64,000 nt of DNA. It comes from an uncultured Flavobacteriales bacterium. Its GTDB lineage: Bacteria; Bacteroidota; Bacteroidia; Flavobacteriales_D; Parvicellaceae. Location: assembly GCA_943788115.1 (NCBI GenBank), contig CALSPA010000012.1, positions 1 to 64,000 on the forward strand, given 5' to 3'. Below the pieces are notes generated by a model. It ran no database searches. It had not been told where the DNA came from and saw only the letters and a list, made by a program, of their open reading frames with translations. Both the position numbers and the translations under genes were made by a program. This document shows positions 56,830 through 64,000 of the stretch, piece by piece (within the stretch, counting starts at the first letter, position 1; every line of letters starts with the position of its first letter).

Positions 56830-57189
56830 ATCTTTTCGTTTTTCTATTAAAAAAATCAAGGCTTTAAAAAAGTTTAATTTCATTAAATTTACTAAAACAT
56901 ATAATAGTCTGATTTTTAAGCGTTTATTAATATAGTTGTTTTTTTAGTCTTAAAAAAACATACATTCGTCTATGAATTTAGCTTGTTAGTTAAATATTTT
57001 GTTATATATTAGAGTAGTCAATTATTTCACTTATATCTTTATAGTTGAAATATTATATGGCTTAAAAACATTATTTAATAAGGTATTTATATAAAGCAGA
57101 CATATATTCTCCCCTAACATTAAGACTACCCCTTTTTCTTTTTTTAGCTGAGATCACTTTTTCTGAATGACAACTTTTTTTTAAAGATT
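56830..57189. other. AT-rich intergenic region without a visible gene
   Basis: About 360 bases separate the divergent DUF349 and T9SS adhesin genes. I see no open reading frame of convincing composition, no tRNA-like fold and no strong inverted repeat; the region is dominated by A and T runs. It presumably holds promoters for both sides. Confidence 0.6.
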
Positions 57190-58806
57190 ATGCATTTATT
57201 TAGGCTAAAAATATTTTTTATAATCCTTCCGGTTGTTTTTGCTTTTAATGATGTTTCTTCAAAGTGTGTTACAGTCAACAATGGAATAGGTAATGATCCT
57301 GGAGTTTCTATTAATTACGCAGGAATTAGTGCTGCTTATGGCTATCAATATGAATCATCTATTTTCACAAATGCAGAAATGGGTTATTTTGGCACTATTA
57401 ACAGTGTCGGATTAAAAACAACTCAAGCTGTTTCGATTGATATTCCTGTTAAAATTTACATGAGAAATACCTCTGCTACAGCTCAAACGCTAAATACTTG
57501 GCCAAACGTTGTTGCTGGAGCAACATTAGTCTTTGATGGTTTAGTTAATTTATCTTCATTGGGTTGGAATTACGTTACTTTAGATACTCCTTTTGATTAC
57601 AATTCGGGAAATTTCGAAATTTTATTTGAATGTACTTATGGCACTAGCCTTGGAATTTCTGGAGCTCCACAAAATGAATATTTTGATGGAGACGGTAGTA
57701 TGGGTAAACCGCCCTTTATGTCCCAATCTTGGATTAGTTTTTTTCCAACATCATTTCCCTCCAATCAACAAATTAGAACAGAACGTCCGTTAATTAGATT
57801 TGGTTTTAATGAGAATGTTACTTGGAATGGTGGGACTACAGATTGGGATCTTGGCTCAAATTGGTCTACTGGTTTAACTCCTTGCTTTTGTGACAATGTT
57901 ACCATTCCTGTTACATCCAATGACCCAGTTATTGGTTCATCGGTAATTGCTGAATGCAACAGCATTAATATTAATAGTGGTGTTGATTTAGAAATTGGAA
58001 ATACATTACTTGGAGATGGGTCTTTTAACATTCATGGAGATGTGTTAAATAATGGAAATATTTTACATACTAGTGATCTTTACACTGTTTTAAATGGTGC
58101 TTCAAGCACTATAGGTGGGTCTGGAGCTTTTGCTTATTCTGGTGAAGTTTGTCAGCTAGAAATATCTGAGAATGGTAACTATACTTTATCTTCTGACATC
58201 AATACATTACATTATTTTAAAATTAAAGGGCAGCTTAACTTAGATTCTTACACTTGTCAGGTTTATGACTTAGGGTTTGAATCCAATAGCATTATAAGCT
58301 TAAACACTGGCACTCTTGAAGTAGCCAATGATATTAATTATTCTTTTGGAGGAGATTTAATTTTTAATACTGGAACAATTTATTTTAATTCTGGTGATCC
58401 TGATTGGGGTGCGTTAGGCCTTGGAGCCAGCAATCAGACGGTTAACGGATTTTTCTATTACAACCTTAATATTCGCACCAACAATGGTTATGAGGTTACT
58501 ATTGGAGATGGTTCGTCCGTAGCTATTAGTAATGACTTAACTATTGAAAATCCTGATGCAGCTGGTGGCGTTGCTTCAAGTGTTGAGGAAATAAGAGTAA
58601 ATGGAGATGTTTTTCTGGCAAACTCTGGAAATTCTTTAACCTTTAATTTGGGTGATAGGCTTTACAACAATGCAGGATCTTCCTCTTTCACTATGGGTTC
58701 CCAGGCTGCTAATGCTATTAACATTACATATTCAAGTGCTTCAGAAGATGCAATTGAAAATTTAGGAGCATTAAATTTTTATCGGCACGGTTACTTACAA
58801 CAGTAA
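57190..58806 (+). CDS. large T9SS adhesin-like protein, N-terminal part (before frameshift)
   Basis: The fragment has 538 residues. The signal peptide MHLFRLKIFFIILPVVFAF leads into a beta-sandwich of about 180 residues (YAGISAAYGYQYESSIF ... ERPLIRFGF). Then comes a module I know from Bacteroidota surface proteins, TWNGGTTDWDLGSNWSTG, followed by beta-helix-like repeats (LEIGNTLLGDGSFNIHGDVLNNGNI). The frame is lost after NLGALNF. Removing one T from the five-T run at 58776-58780 gives LNFIGTVTYNSNSTQRI, which matches the corresponding repeat in the neighbouring 61010 gene. Confidence 0.8.
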   Translation: MHLFRLKIFFIILPVVFAFNDVSSKCVTVNNGIGNDPGVSINYAGISAAYGYQYESSIFTNAEMGYFGTINSVGLKTTQAVSIDIPVKIYMRNTSATAQTLNTWPNVVAGATLVFDGLVNLSSLGWNYVTLDTPFDYNSGNFEILFECTYGTSLGISGAPQNEYFDGDGSMGKPPFMSQSWISFFPTSFPSNQQIRTERPLIRFGFNENVTWNGGTTDWDLGSNWSTGLTPCFCDNVTIPVTSNDPVIGSSVIAECNSININSGVDLEIGNTLLGDGSFNIHGDVLNNGNILHTSDLYTVLNGASSTIGGSGAFAYSGEVCQLEISENGNYTLSSDINTLHYFKIKGQLNLDSYTCQVYDLGFESNSIISLNTGTLEVANDINYSFGGDLIFNTGTIYFNSGDPDWGALGLGASNQTVNGFFYYNLNIRTNNGYEVTIGDGSSVAISNDLTIENPDAAGGVASSVEEIRVNGDVFLANSGNSLTFNLGDRLYNNAGSSSFTMGSQAANAINITYSSASEDAIENLGALNFYRHGYLQQ

Positions 58807-60703
58807 TTCTACTCAAAGAATATTAGCAGCTAGCTATAATAATTTTTCAATTGCAGGTTCAGGCACAAGAAACATGAATGATCCTGTAGTAATTGCAGGT
58901 AATTTAGATTTTAGTGGTGGGGTATTTAATTCTCAGGGTTATGACATGAATTTAGCTGGAGATTGGACTAATACTGGCACAACATTTAATCCAGGTGGAA
59001 CCACGGTATATTTAGATGGTTCTGTGCAGCAAGAAGTTTCAAAGTCTGGTCCAGTTTCAATTCTAGACGATTCTTTTAGCTCATTATCTAATTGGACAGA
59101 AATAGATGTTGTTGGAAGCAATAGTTGGGCTATTGGTAACGGTTCTGGAGTTGGCGGTTGGACTGCAAATTCTGGTGGTTCTTGCGCCTATTTTCAAGAA
59201 AATAATTACAACGGTTCTCAGTCTTACCTTTACTACGATTTACCTTCTTATACAGATATGAGTATTTCATATAGTTTTATTAATCCAGAATGGACTCCGG
59301 ATGTTGATTATTTCTACTGCGAATATTTTAATGGATCATCATGGGTAAATTTAAATACTCAAACTACTTCTAATTCTTCTTGGACTTCGGCTACTCATTC
59401 CATTCCAAATGGAGCAACTAGAGTTCGCTTTTACGGGTTTTTAGGTTACGGATATGGAATTGGTGTAGATGATGTTTCTATTTCTGGTATTAACCCTGTG
59501 GGTGTGGTTTCCGAAGGTTTCGATAATTTAAGTTGTTCCAATTCTAGCGGTATTTTATTTAGCTCTGCAGTTAAGATTAATACTTTGTTAGCTTTAAATA
59601 GTGGTGACATTACTACTTCAAGTGTCAATTATTTAGAATTTGATGAAGATGCTACTGTTTCTGGAGCTTCAGATGCATCTCATGTTGTTGGTCCTGTTCG
59701 TAAGGTTACCAATGCGACACAACAATTTATTTTTCCTATTGGAAATGGTTCAGAATACAAGGCAAGTACAATAACTCCATCATCAACAACAGCTACAACT
59801 TGGTCTTCTGAGTATTTTGCTTCAACTCCTCCTAATAATTCTAGTGTTACTGGTGCAGCAGCTGGTTTAGATCATGTATTTACCGATTTTTATTGGGACA
59901 TTTCGAGAGTTTCTGGAACTGCCAACGGTTTTGTTGGGTTGTATTGGAACAGTAATAGTGGGGTAGATGTACCCTCTGAGCTTGTTGTTTCTCACTACAA
60001 TACAGTTGGTGCTGTTTGGGAAAAAGTAGGAACAAACCCAGTAATTACTGGTAATGCTAGTGCTGGGAATATTCTGGCAGATGAAGAGTCCACCTCTTTC
60101 AGTCCTTTTACATTAGGCTCGGGAACTGGTAATAATGGTTTGCCCATAGATTTACTTTCTTTTTCTGCAGATTGTGTTAGTGAGGGGGTAGAAATTAATT
60201 TTAGTGTAGCATCTCAGGTTAACAACGAGTTTTTTATTATTGAGCGCAGTGAAAATGCGATAGATTGGGTGGTTGTAGATCAAATTAATGGTGTAGAGGG
60301 TGGTAACAGTAATTCAGAAATGAATTATCAGTTAACAGATAATGATAATTACAATGGATTAAGCTATTACAGACTAAAGCAACAAGATTTTGACGGTGTT
60401 GTTAAAGAATTTTCACCAGTTTCTGTTTCTTGCATAAAGCCAATTTCAGAAATTAATGTTTATCCTAACCCAACTTCATCTATTCTAAATTTAGAATTTG
60501 AGTTTGAAGATTTCAACAATTCTGAAGCTTCAATAGAAATTTTAGATGCAAGGGGTGTTTTGGTAAGTCAATATTCTGCAGTACTAAATAGGGGCTTTAA
60601 TAGGGTTACTTTTGACTGTAGCAAGCTTAATAAAGGGGTTTATTTTATACATCTGAAAACGCTGCAATCAGTTGTTTTCCCTCATAAGTTAATTGTTAGG
60701 TAA
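58787..60703 (+). CDS. large T9SS adhesin-like protein, C-terminal part (after frameshift)
   Basis: The frame is open from 58787 (TVTYNSNSTQRIL); its first ATG is at 58874. More beta-helix-like repeats (VVIAGNLDFSGGVFNSQGYDMN) precede a MAM-like jelly-roll domain (about 59060-59485: DDSFSSLSNWTEID ... GIGVDDVSISG), further beta modules, and a final T9SS type A sorting domain (INVYPNPTSS ... KGVYFIHLK). Joined with the first part it makes a 1170-residue surface protein on 57190-60703 with no visible catalytic motif; adhesion or matrix function is inferred. Confidence 0.82.
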   Translation, partial: TVTYNSNSTQRILAASYNNFSIAGSGTRNMNDPVVIAGNLDFSGGVFNSQGYDMNLAGDWTNTGTTFNPGGTTVYLDGSVQQEVSKSGPVSILDDSFSSLSNWTEIDVVGSNSWAIGNGSGVGGWTANSGGSCAYFQENNYNGSQSYLYYDLPSYTDMSISYSFINPEWTPDVDYFYCEYFNGSSWVNLNTQTTSNSSWTSATHSIPNGATRVRFYGFLGYGYGIGVDDVSISGINPVGVVSEGFDNLSCSNSSGILFSSAVKINTLLALNSGDITTSSVNYLEFDEDATVSGASDASHVVGPVRKVTNATQQFIFPIGNGSEYKASTITPSSTTATTWSSEYFASTPPNNSSVTGAAAGLDHVFTDFYWDISRVSGTANGFVGLYWNSNSGVDVPSELVVSHYNTVGAVWEKVGTNPVITGNASAGNILADEESTSFSPFTLGSGTGNNGLPIDLLSFSADCVSEGVEINFSVASQVNNEFFIIERSENAIDWVVVDQINGVEGGNSNSEMNYQLTDNDNYNGLSYYRLKQQDFDGVVKEFSPVSVSCIKPISEINVYPNPTSSILNLEFEFEDFNNSEASIEILDARGVLVSQYSAVLNRGFNRVTFDCSKLNKGVYFIHLKTLQSVVFPHKLIVR

Positions 60704-61009
60704 CTGCCTGATAGTTACTGATTTATTCTTTTTACGTTAGAAAACTGTTTCCATACAATCGGAAAAGCAACGCTTATAATTTCTATGTGTTTTATACTTT
60801 AGAGTTGTTGAAATCTAAAAGTTAATTTTCAACAACCTTACAGAGTTGCTGTCTTACTAAAAAAAACTGTTCATCCTTTTTTTATGAACATTGGTCATTT
60901 TCTCTGTTAATTGCTTGACAAAAGCTTGGTAATGATTTATATTTGTAGTCACCCCAAGTTATTTATTGTTTTTGTCAATTGTTTTATTGATAATTTAAAA
61001 TTGTTTGTT
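60704..61009. other. intergenic region between the two adhesin genes
   Basis: The gap holds an inverted repeat GTTGTTGAAA (60804-60813) / TTTCAACAAC (60827-60836) with a 13-base loop and no T-run, a shorter GTTCAT/ATGAAC pair near 60868-60887, and a strong promoter at 60914-60945. No gene is seen. The first repeat could be a weak terminator or regulatory element. Confidence 0.55.
60914..60945 (+). promoter_or_regulatory. Bacteroidota-type promoter for the second adhesin gene
   Basis: CTTG at 60914-60917 (within TTGACA) and TATATTTG at 60938-60945 match the -33 TTG and -7 TAnnTTTG elements with a 20-base spacer. This is the best promoter in the window. Transcription would start near 60952, giving a leader of about 58 bases before the ATG at 61010. 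Confidence 0.7.
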
Positions 61010-64000
61010 ATGAAAAGTATTTACACCAAGTTTTTTAGTACTAACGCGTTAATGACGTTATTATTTTTGTTTGCATCCACTTTTGTTTTTGGACAAAGCA
61101 GATCTTCTAATTTATCTGCATATGCTAATCATCCAGAAAAAGGAAAAATTAAACTTAATGATAAGCCTAATTCTGTTGAGCTTACTGAGAAACGTACTTT
61201 AAAATCTAGAACTTTTGATAATAAGGATGGGTCAAAAACACAAGCTTTGTATAATATTCCTATCCACTACGATGATAATGGTGTCTTACTAAGCATAGAC
61301 AACAATATTGAAATAAATAATTCTGGAAAATTCACAACCCATTCCTATGTAAATCAAAAGAATACTTTTATTAATTATTTATCTGATAATTTACATGATG
61401 GTTTTATAGTTGAAAGTCGTTCAGGGGATATAATTTACGACATGATTGATCCAAAGATGTATTTCCTTGTTAACAATCAAACTGTACAAATTCAAAATAT
61501 TAATAACTCATCAATTAATATAACTGATGAAAAAGCTAATTACTATGATGTTTACCAAGGGATTGATTTAGAGGTTACTATTTGTAACAAAAGAAAAAAA
61601 GTTGATTATATTATTAAATCTAATTCATTTCTGAATTTAATTCCAAATGGCGCTGAATATTTAGTATTTGAAGAAAGTGTTCAATTGCCAAACGGTTGGG
61701 CTCCGGAACTCACTGATAATACAATTAAACTTAATAATCAAATTGATGAAAATATATTTACTTATGATATCCCTTTAATTTCTGATTCCCCTAATCCAAA
61801 TAATTCTTTGCCATTAAGAAATTCATTAAGTGAAGATAGATTAAATAATCAAGATGAAGGATTACCTTGTGCCGATTACGAAATTTCATATAATTCTTCA
61901 AATAATATTTTAACGATTCTTGTTAAAGTTAGTGTAGATTGGTTAAGTTCATCTGATAGAAATTTTCCATTAATAATAGACCCTGACTTAGTGGGAGGTC
62001 CTTTAAACGATGCTATTTACTCTAGTAATTGGATTTCAGGTCGGTACCAAACATTTACTCTAAGTGGTGCTGCCCCAGGTTCAACACTTGATAATATATT
62101 AATGACATTTGATATGACCTTTGATAATGAAACTGCATATTGTAATGGATGGGGTCCATATGATTGGACTGACTACTGTGGTAATTGGTTTAATTATAAA
62201 GTTCATAAATTGGGTTCTGGTTTATCTGCTCAGTTTTGTCCAAATCTACTTTCGGGTAACATCTTCTACCTTAATTCAAACACATTATTTAATGGTGAAG
62301 ACCCTAATGATGACTATAGATTAGAGCTTATGTCACTTGATGGATATGGTTGGGCTCAAACACCAACCACTGAAATTCTTGTTAGTTACACAGAACCAGT
62401 TTCAGACTTTACTTGGACTGGCGCTGCTGGAGACGGTAATTGGAATACAGCTGGTAATTGGGATGTTGGAATAACTCCAACTTCTTCTAATAACTGTATA
62501 ATTCCTGCTGGTGGTCAAGCTGATATTATTATTGGTGGTGATTGTGCTAACTTAACAATTAATGGTTCAGCGCTATTTAATGTACTTGCTGGGGTAACAA
62601 TTAGAGTTTATGGAAATTTATCAGATGCTGGTGGTGCTGGTGGCATAGTTGAGGGTAAAGTTGATGTAACTGGTAATGTTTCAGTAACAAAAATTTTTAC
62701 AATTGCACCTGGTGGTGAATTAGAATGTGATGGAAACATGACACTAAGTTCTGGAGGATATACATTTAACAATTCTGGTACTATTGATTGCAACGGTACA
62801 TTTAATGCAACTGGTGGTTCTATTACTCAAGATGCAAATGGTAATATTGAAGTTTCTGGTTCTGTTACTAGCTTTGGTACACTTAACAATGATGCTGGTA
62901 CTGTAACTTATGATGGAGGAACTCAAAATGTACTTGCGGATGCATATTTTAATTTGGTAATTGATCAATCGGGTACAAAAACTGCGCAGGGTACTGTAAC
63001 CGTTGCTGATGCAATGACTGTACAGTCATCTGCCACATATGCTTTAGCTACCACAACAACAACAGTAACTGGTGCTACAGATATTAATGGAACAATTTCT
63101 ACTAGCACAGGAACTTTAGATGCCAATGGTACATTTGACGCAACTGGTGGAAATGTAACTTTTACTGGTGCTGGATTATTGAACCTTGGAGCAGCTGTAA
63201 CTTCTTTGGGTACTCTAACAGAAGCTACTGGAACAGTAGTATACGATGGTTCTTCGCAAAATCTTCTTGCCGAAACATACTACAATTTAACAATCAATGG
63301 TTCAGGTACAAAAACAGCTCAAGGAACAGTGTCAGTTAGCAATAACCTAACTGTTTCAGCAGGTACTTATTCAATAGCAGGCACAACAACTTCAGTAACA
63401 GGTATTTCAGATTTAAATGGTGGTTTATCTATTGGAACAGGTACATATAATGCAGATGGCGAATTTGATGCTGCTGGATCTATTACCTTCTCAGATGCTG
63501 GTACACTAGTGCTTAGCTCTACAGTAACTTCAATGGGTTCAAGCCTAACCAATACAGTTGGTACAGTTAAGTACGATGGCACTTCAGCACAAGATGTTGT
63601 TGCTCCATCTTCAGGTGGGTATTATAACCTTACTATAGAAAATGCTTCTACTAAGACTGCTACTGGTAACATAGATGTAAATGGTGCTTTAACTACCGAG
63701 GCAGAAGCTTCTTGTGTGTTTGACTTATCTACTTATGATTTAAATGTTGCTGGTAACCTTACTGTAGGTCAGGAAGGTGGATTAGATGCTTCTGATGCTG
63801 CCTGTGCAGTTACATTTGATGGAAATTCAACAGTAACGCATGCGGGCTCTCAGGCACCTCCTTCTTCTTCCAATCCTGTTACTCAGGGCTTTAATCCTTC
63901 AGTATCAACATCTGATCCTGCCGGATGGTCTCAAACAACTGTCGCAGATATTGGAACAGGCACCCCTGCTCTTACATATAAAACTAACTCAACATACCCT
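61010..64000 (+). CDS. large repeat-rich secreted surface protein (partial, runs off the right edge)
   Basis: The reading frame is open for 997 codons to the last base of the window, so the C-terminus is missing. The signal peptide (ALMTLLFLFASTFVFGQ) is followed by a beta-rich N-terminal region to about residue 460 (NIPIHYDDNGVLLSIDNN, YYDVYQGIDLEVTI), resembling the front part of RHS/DNRLRE-type surface proteins. TWTGAAGDGNWNTAGNWD (about 467-484) matches the module in the upstream adhesin. From about 597 three tandem repeats of about 110 residues occur, then the start of a MAM-like domain at the edge. A T9SS sorting domain is expected beyond the window but cannot be seen. Confidence 0.85.
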   Translation, partial: MKSIYTKFFSTNALMTLLFLFASTFVFGQSRSSNLSAYANHPEKGKIKLNDKPNSVELTEKRTLKSRTFDNKDGSKTQALYNIPIHYDDNGVLLSIDNNIEINNSGKFTTHSYVNQKNTFINYLSDNLHDGFIVESRSGDIIYDMIDPKMYFLVNNQTVQIQNINNSSINITDEKANYYDVYQGIDLEVTICNKRKKVDYIIKSNSFLNLIPNGAEYLVFEESVQLPNGWAPELTDNTIKLNNQIDENIFTYDIPLISDSPNPNNSLPLRNSLSEDRLNNQDEGLPCADYEISYNSSNNILTILVKVSVDWLSSSDRNFPLIIDPDLVGGPLNDAIYSSNWISGRYQTFTLSGAAPGSTLDNILMTFDMTFDNETAYCNGWGPYDWTDYCGNWFNYKVHKLGSGLSAQFCPNLLSGNIFYLNSNTLFNGEDPNDDYRLELMSLDGYGWAQTPTTEILVSYTEPVSDFTWTGAAGDGNWNTAGNWDVGITPTSSNNCIIPAGGQADIIIGGDCANLTINGSALFNVLAGVTIRVYGNLSDAGGAGGIVEGKVDVTGNVSVTKIFTIAPGGELECDGNMTLSSGGYTFNNSGTIDCNGTFNATGGSITQDANGNIEVSGSVTSFGTLNNDAGTVTYDGGTQNVLADAYFNLVIDQSGTKTAQGTVTVADAMTVQSSATYALATTTTTVTGATDINGTISTSTGTLDANGTFDATGGNVTFTGAGLLNLGAAVTSLGTLTEATGTVVYDGSSQNLLAETYYNLTINGSGTKTAQGTVSVSNNLTVSAGTYSIAGTTTSVTGISDLNGGLSIGTGTYNADGEFDAAGSITFSDAGTLVLSSTVTSMGSSLTNTVGTVKYDGTSAQDVVAPSSGGYYNLTIENASTKTATGNIDVNGALTTEAEASCVFDLSTYDLNVAGNLTVGQEGGLDASDAACAVTFDGNSTVTHAGSQAPPSSSNPVTQGFNPSVSTSDPAGWSQTTVADIGTGTPALTYKTNSTYP
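62798..63790 (+). repeat. three tandem 110-residue beta-helix-like repeats
   Basis: Units begin at 62798 (TFNATGG), 63131 (TFDATGG) and 63461 (EFDAAG), a period of 330-333 bases. Each carries SLGTL-like, GTVxYDG, a Y-x-NLxI strand, and G-T-KTAQGTV (KTATGN in the third). The third unit is more divergent. The proteins of both adjacent adhesin genes share this pattern. Confidence 0.75.

Overview
The window is 64 kb of AT-rich DNA (roughly one third G+C by eye) from a free-living member of the phylum Bacteroidota, most likely a marine Flavobacteriales relative. The evidence is mutually consistent: several secreted proteins end in type IX secretion (T9SS) C-terminal sorting domains with a 'YPNP' motif; families largely confined to the phylum are present (DUF5916-type barrel, GWxTD protein, DUF3822, DUF5606, fused E1 alpha/beta dehydrogenase, HsdR_N protein beside holA); and several upstream regions carry the Bacteroidota -7 box TAnnTTTG. 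No rRNA, tRNA, CRISPR array, insertion sequence, integrase or phage gene was found. The family assignments rest on motif recognition only; no searches were run.

Layout. 1-3.9 kb: end of an outer-membrane barrel protein, then a two-gene unit encoding a small exported protein and a large T9SS protein. 4.1-9.4 kb: a 3-hydroxyacyl-CoA dehydrogenase and the leftward lipid/proteostasis cluster rsfS-ftsH-cdsA-psd. 9.6-17.3 kb: birA, pyrE, a NUDIX hydrolase, and a leftward run containing a PDZ membrane protein, DUF3822, rsmD, coaD and a TlpA-like protein. 17.5-24.9 kb: RecD-like helicase, E1 dehydrogenase fusion, hotdog thioesterase, barrel protein, GH18/CUB T9SS protein and an MscS channel. 25-33 kb: tandem FKBP isomerases, DUF5606, an S8 T9SS protease, HsdR_N protein, holA, threonine aldolase and an SDR. 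33-41.9 kb: tyrS, a LuxE-like protein, a lipoprotein-GWxTD-rlmB-lipoprotein unit, a helical protein, aroB and an enoyl-CoA hydratase. 42-56.8 kb: barrel/TSP3/SPOR envelope protein, cystathionine beta-synthase, paaY/thiolase, pyrG/paaI, a TonB-dependent receptor, a DPP4-like peptidase and a DUF349 protein. 57.2-64 kb: two large related T9SS adhesin-like proteins; the second runs off the right edge.

How the genes work together. Most of the window is core metabolism: pyrimidine and CTP synthesis (pyrE, pyrG), CoA and biotin use (coaD, birA), phospholipids (cdsA, psd), shikimate (aroB), translation and ribosome biogenesis (tyrS, rsmD, rlmB, rsfS), replication (holA). Acyl-CoA genes (PaaH-, PaaF/G-, PaaJ-, PaaI- and PaaY-like) are dispersed and suggest beta-oxidation or the lower phenylacetate route, although the ring-opening genes are not here. 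Envelope and secretion genes (T9SS cargo, TonB receptor, DPP4, S8 protease, SPOR protein) fit a life degrading polymers and protein and attaching to surfaces.

The most striking global feature is that six genes, including the presumably essential holA, are split by a total of seven single-base insertions. Each can be placed in a homopolymer run, and removing one base rejoins the conserved protein. I read these mainly as residual sequencing errors, possibly slippage, rather than true pseudogenes. I found no clear new defence or mobile system.
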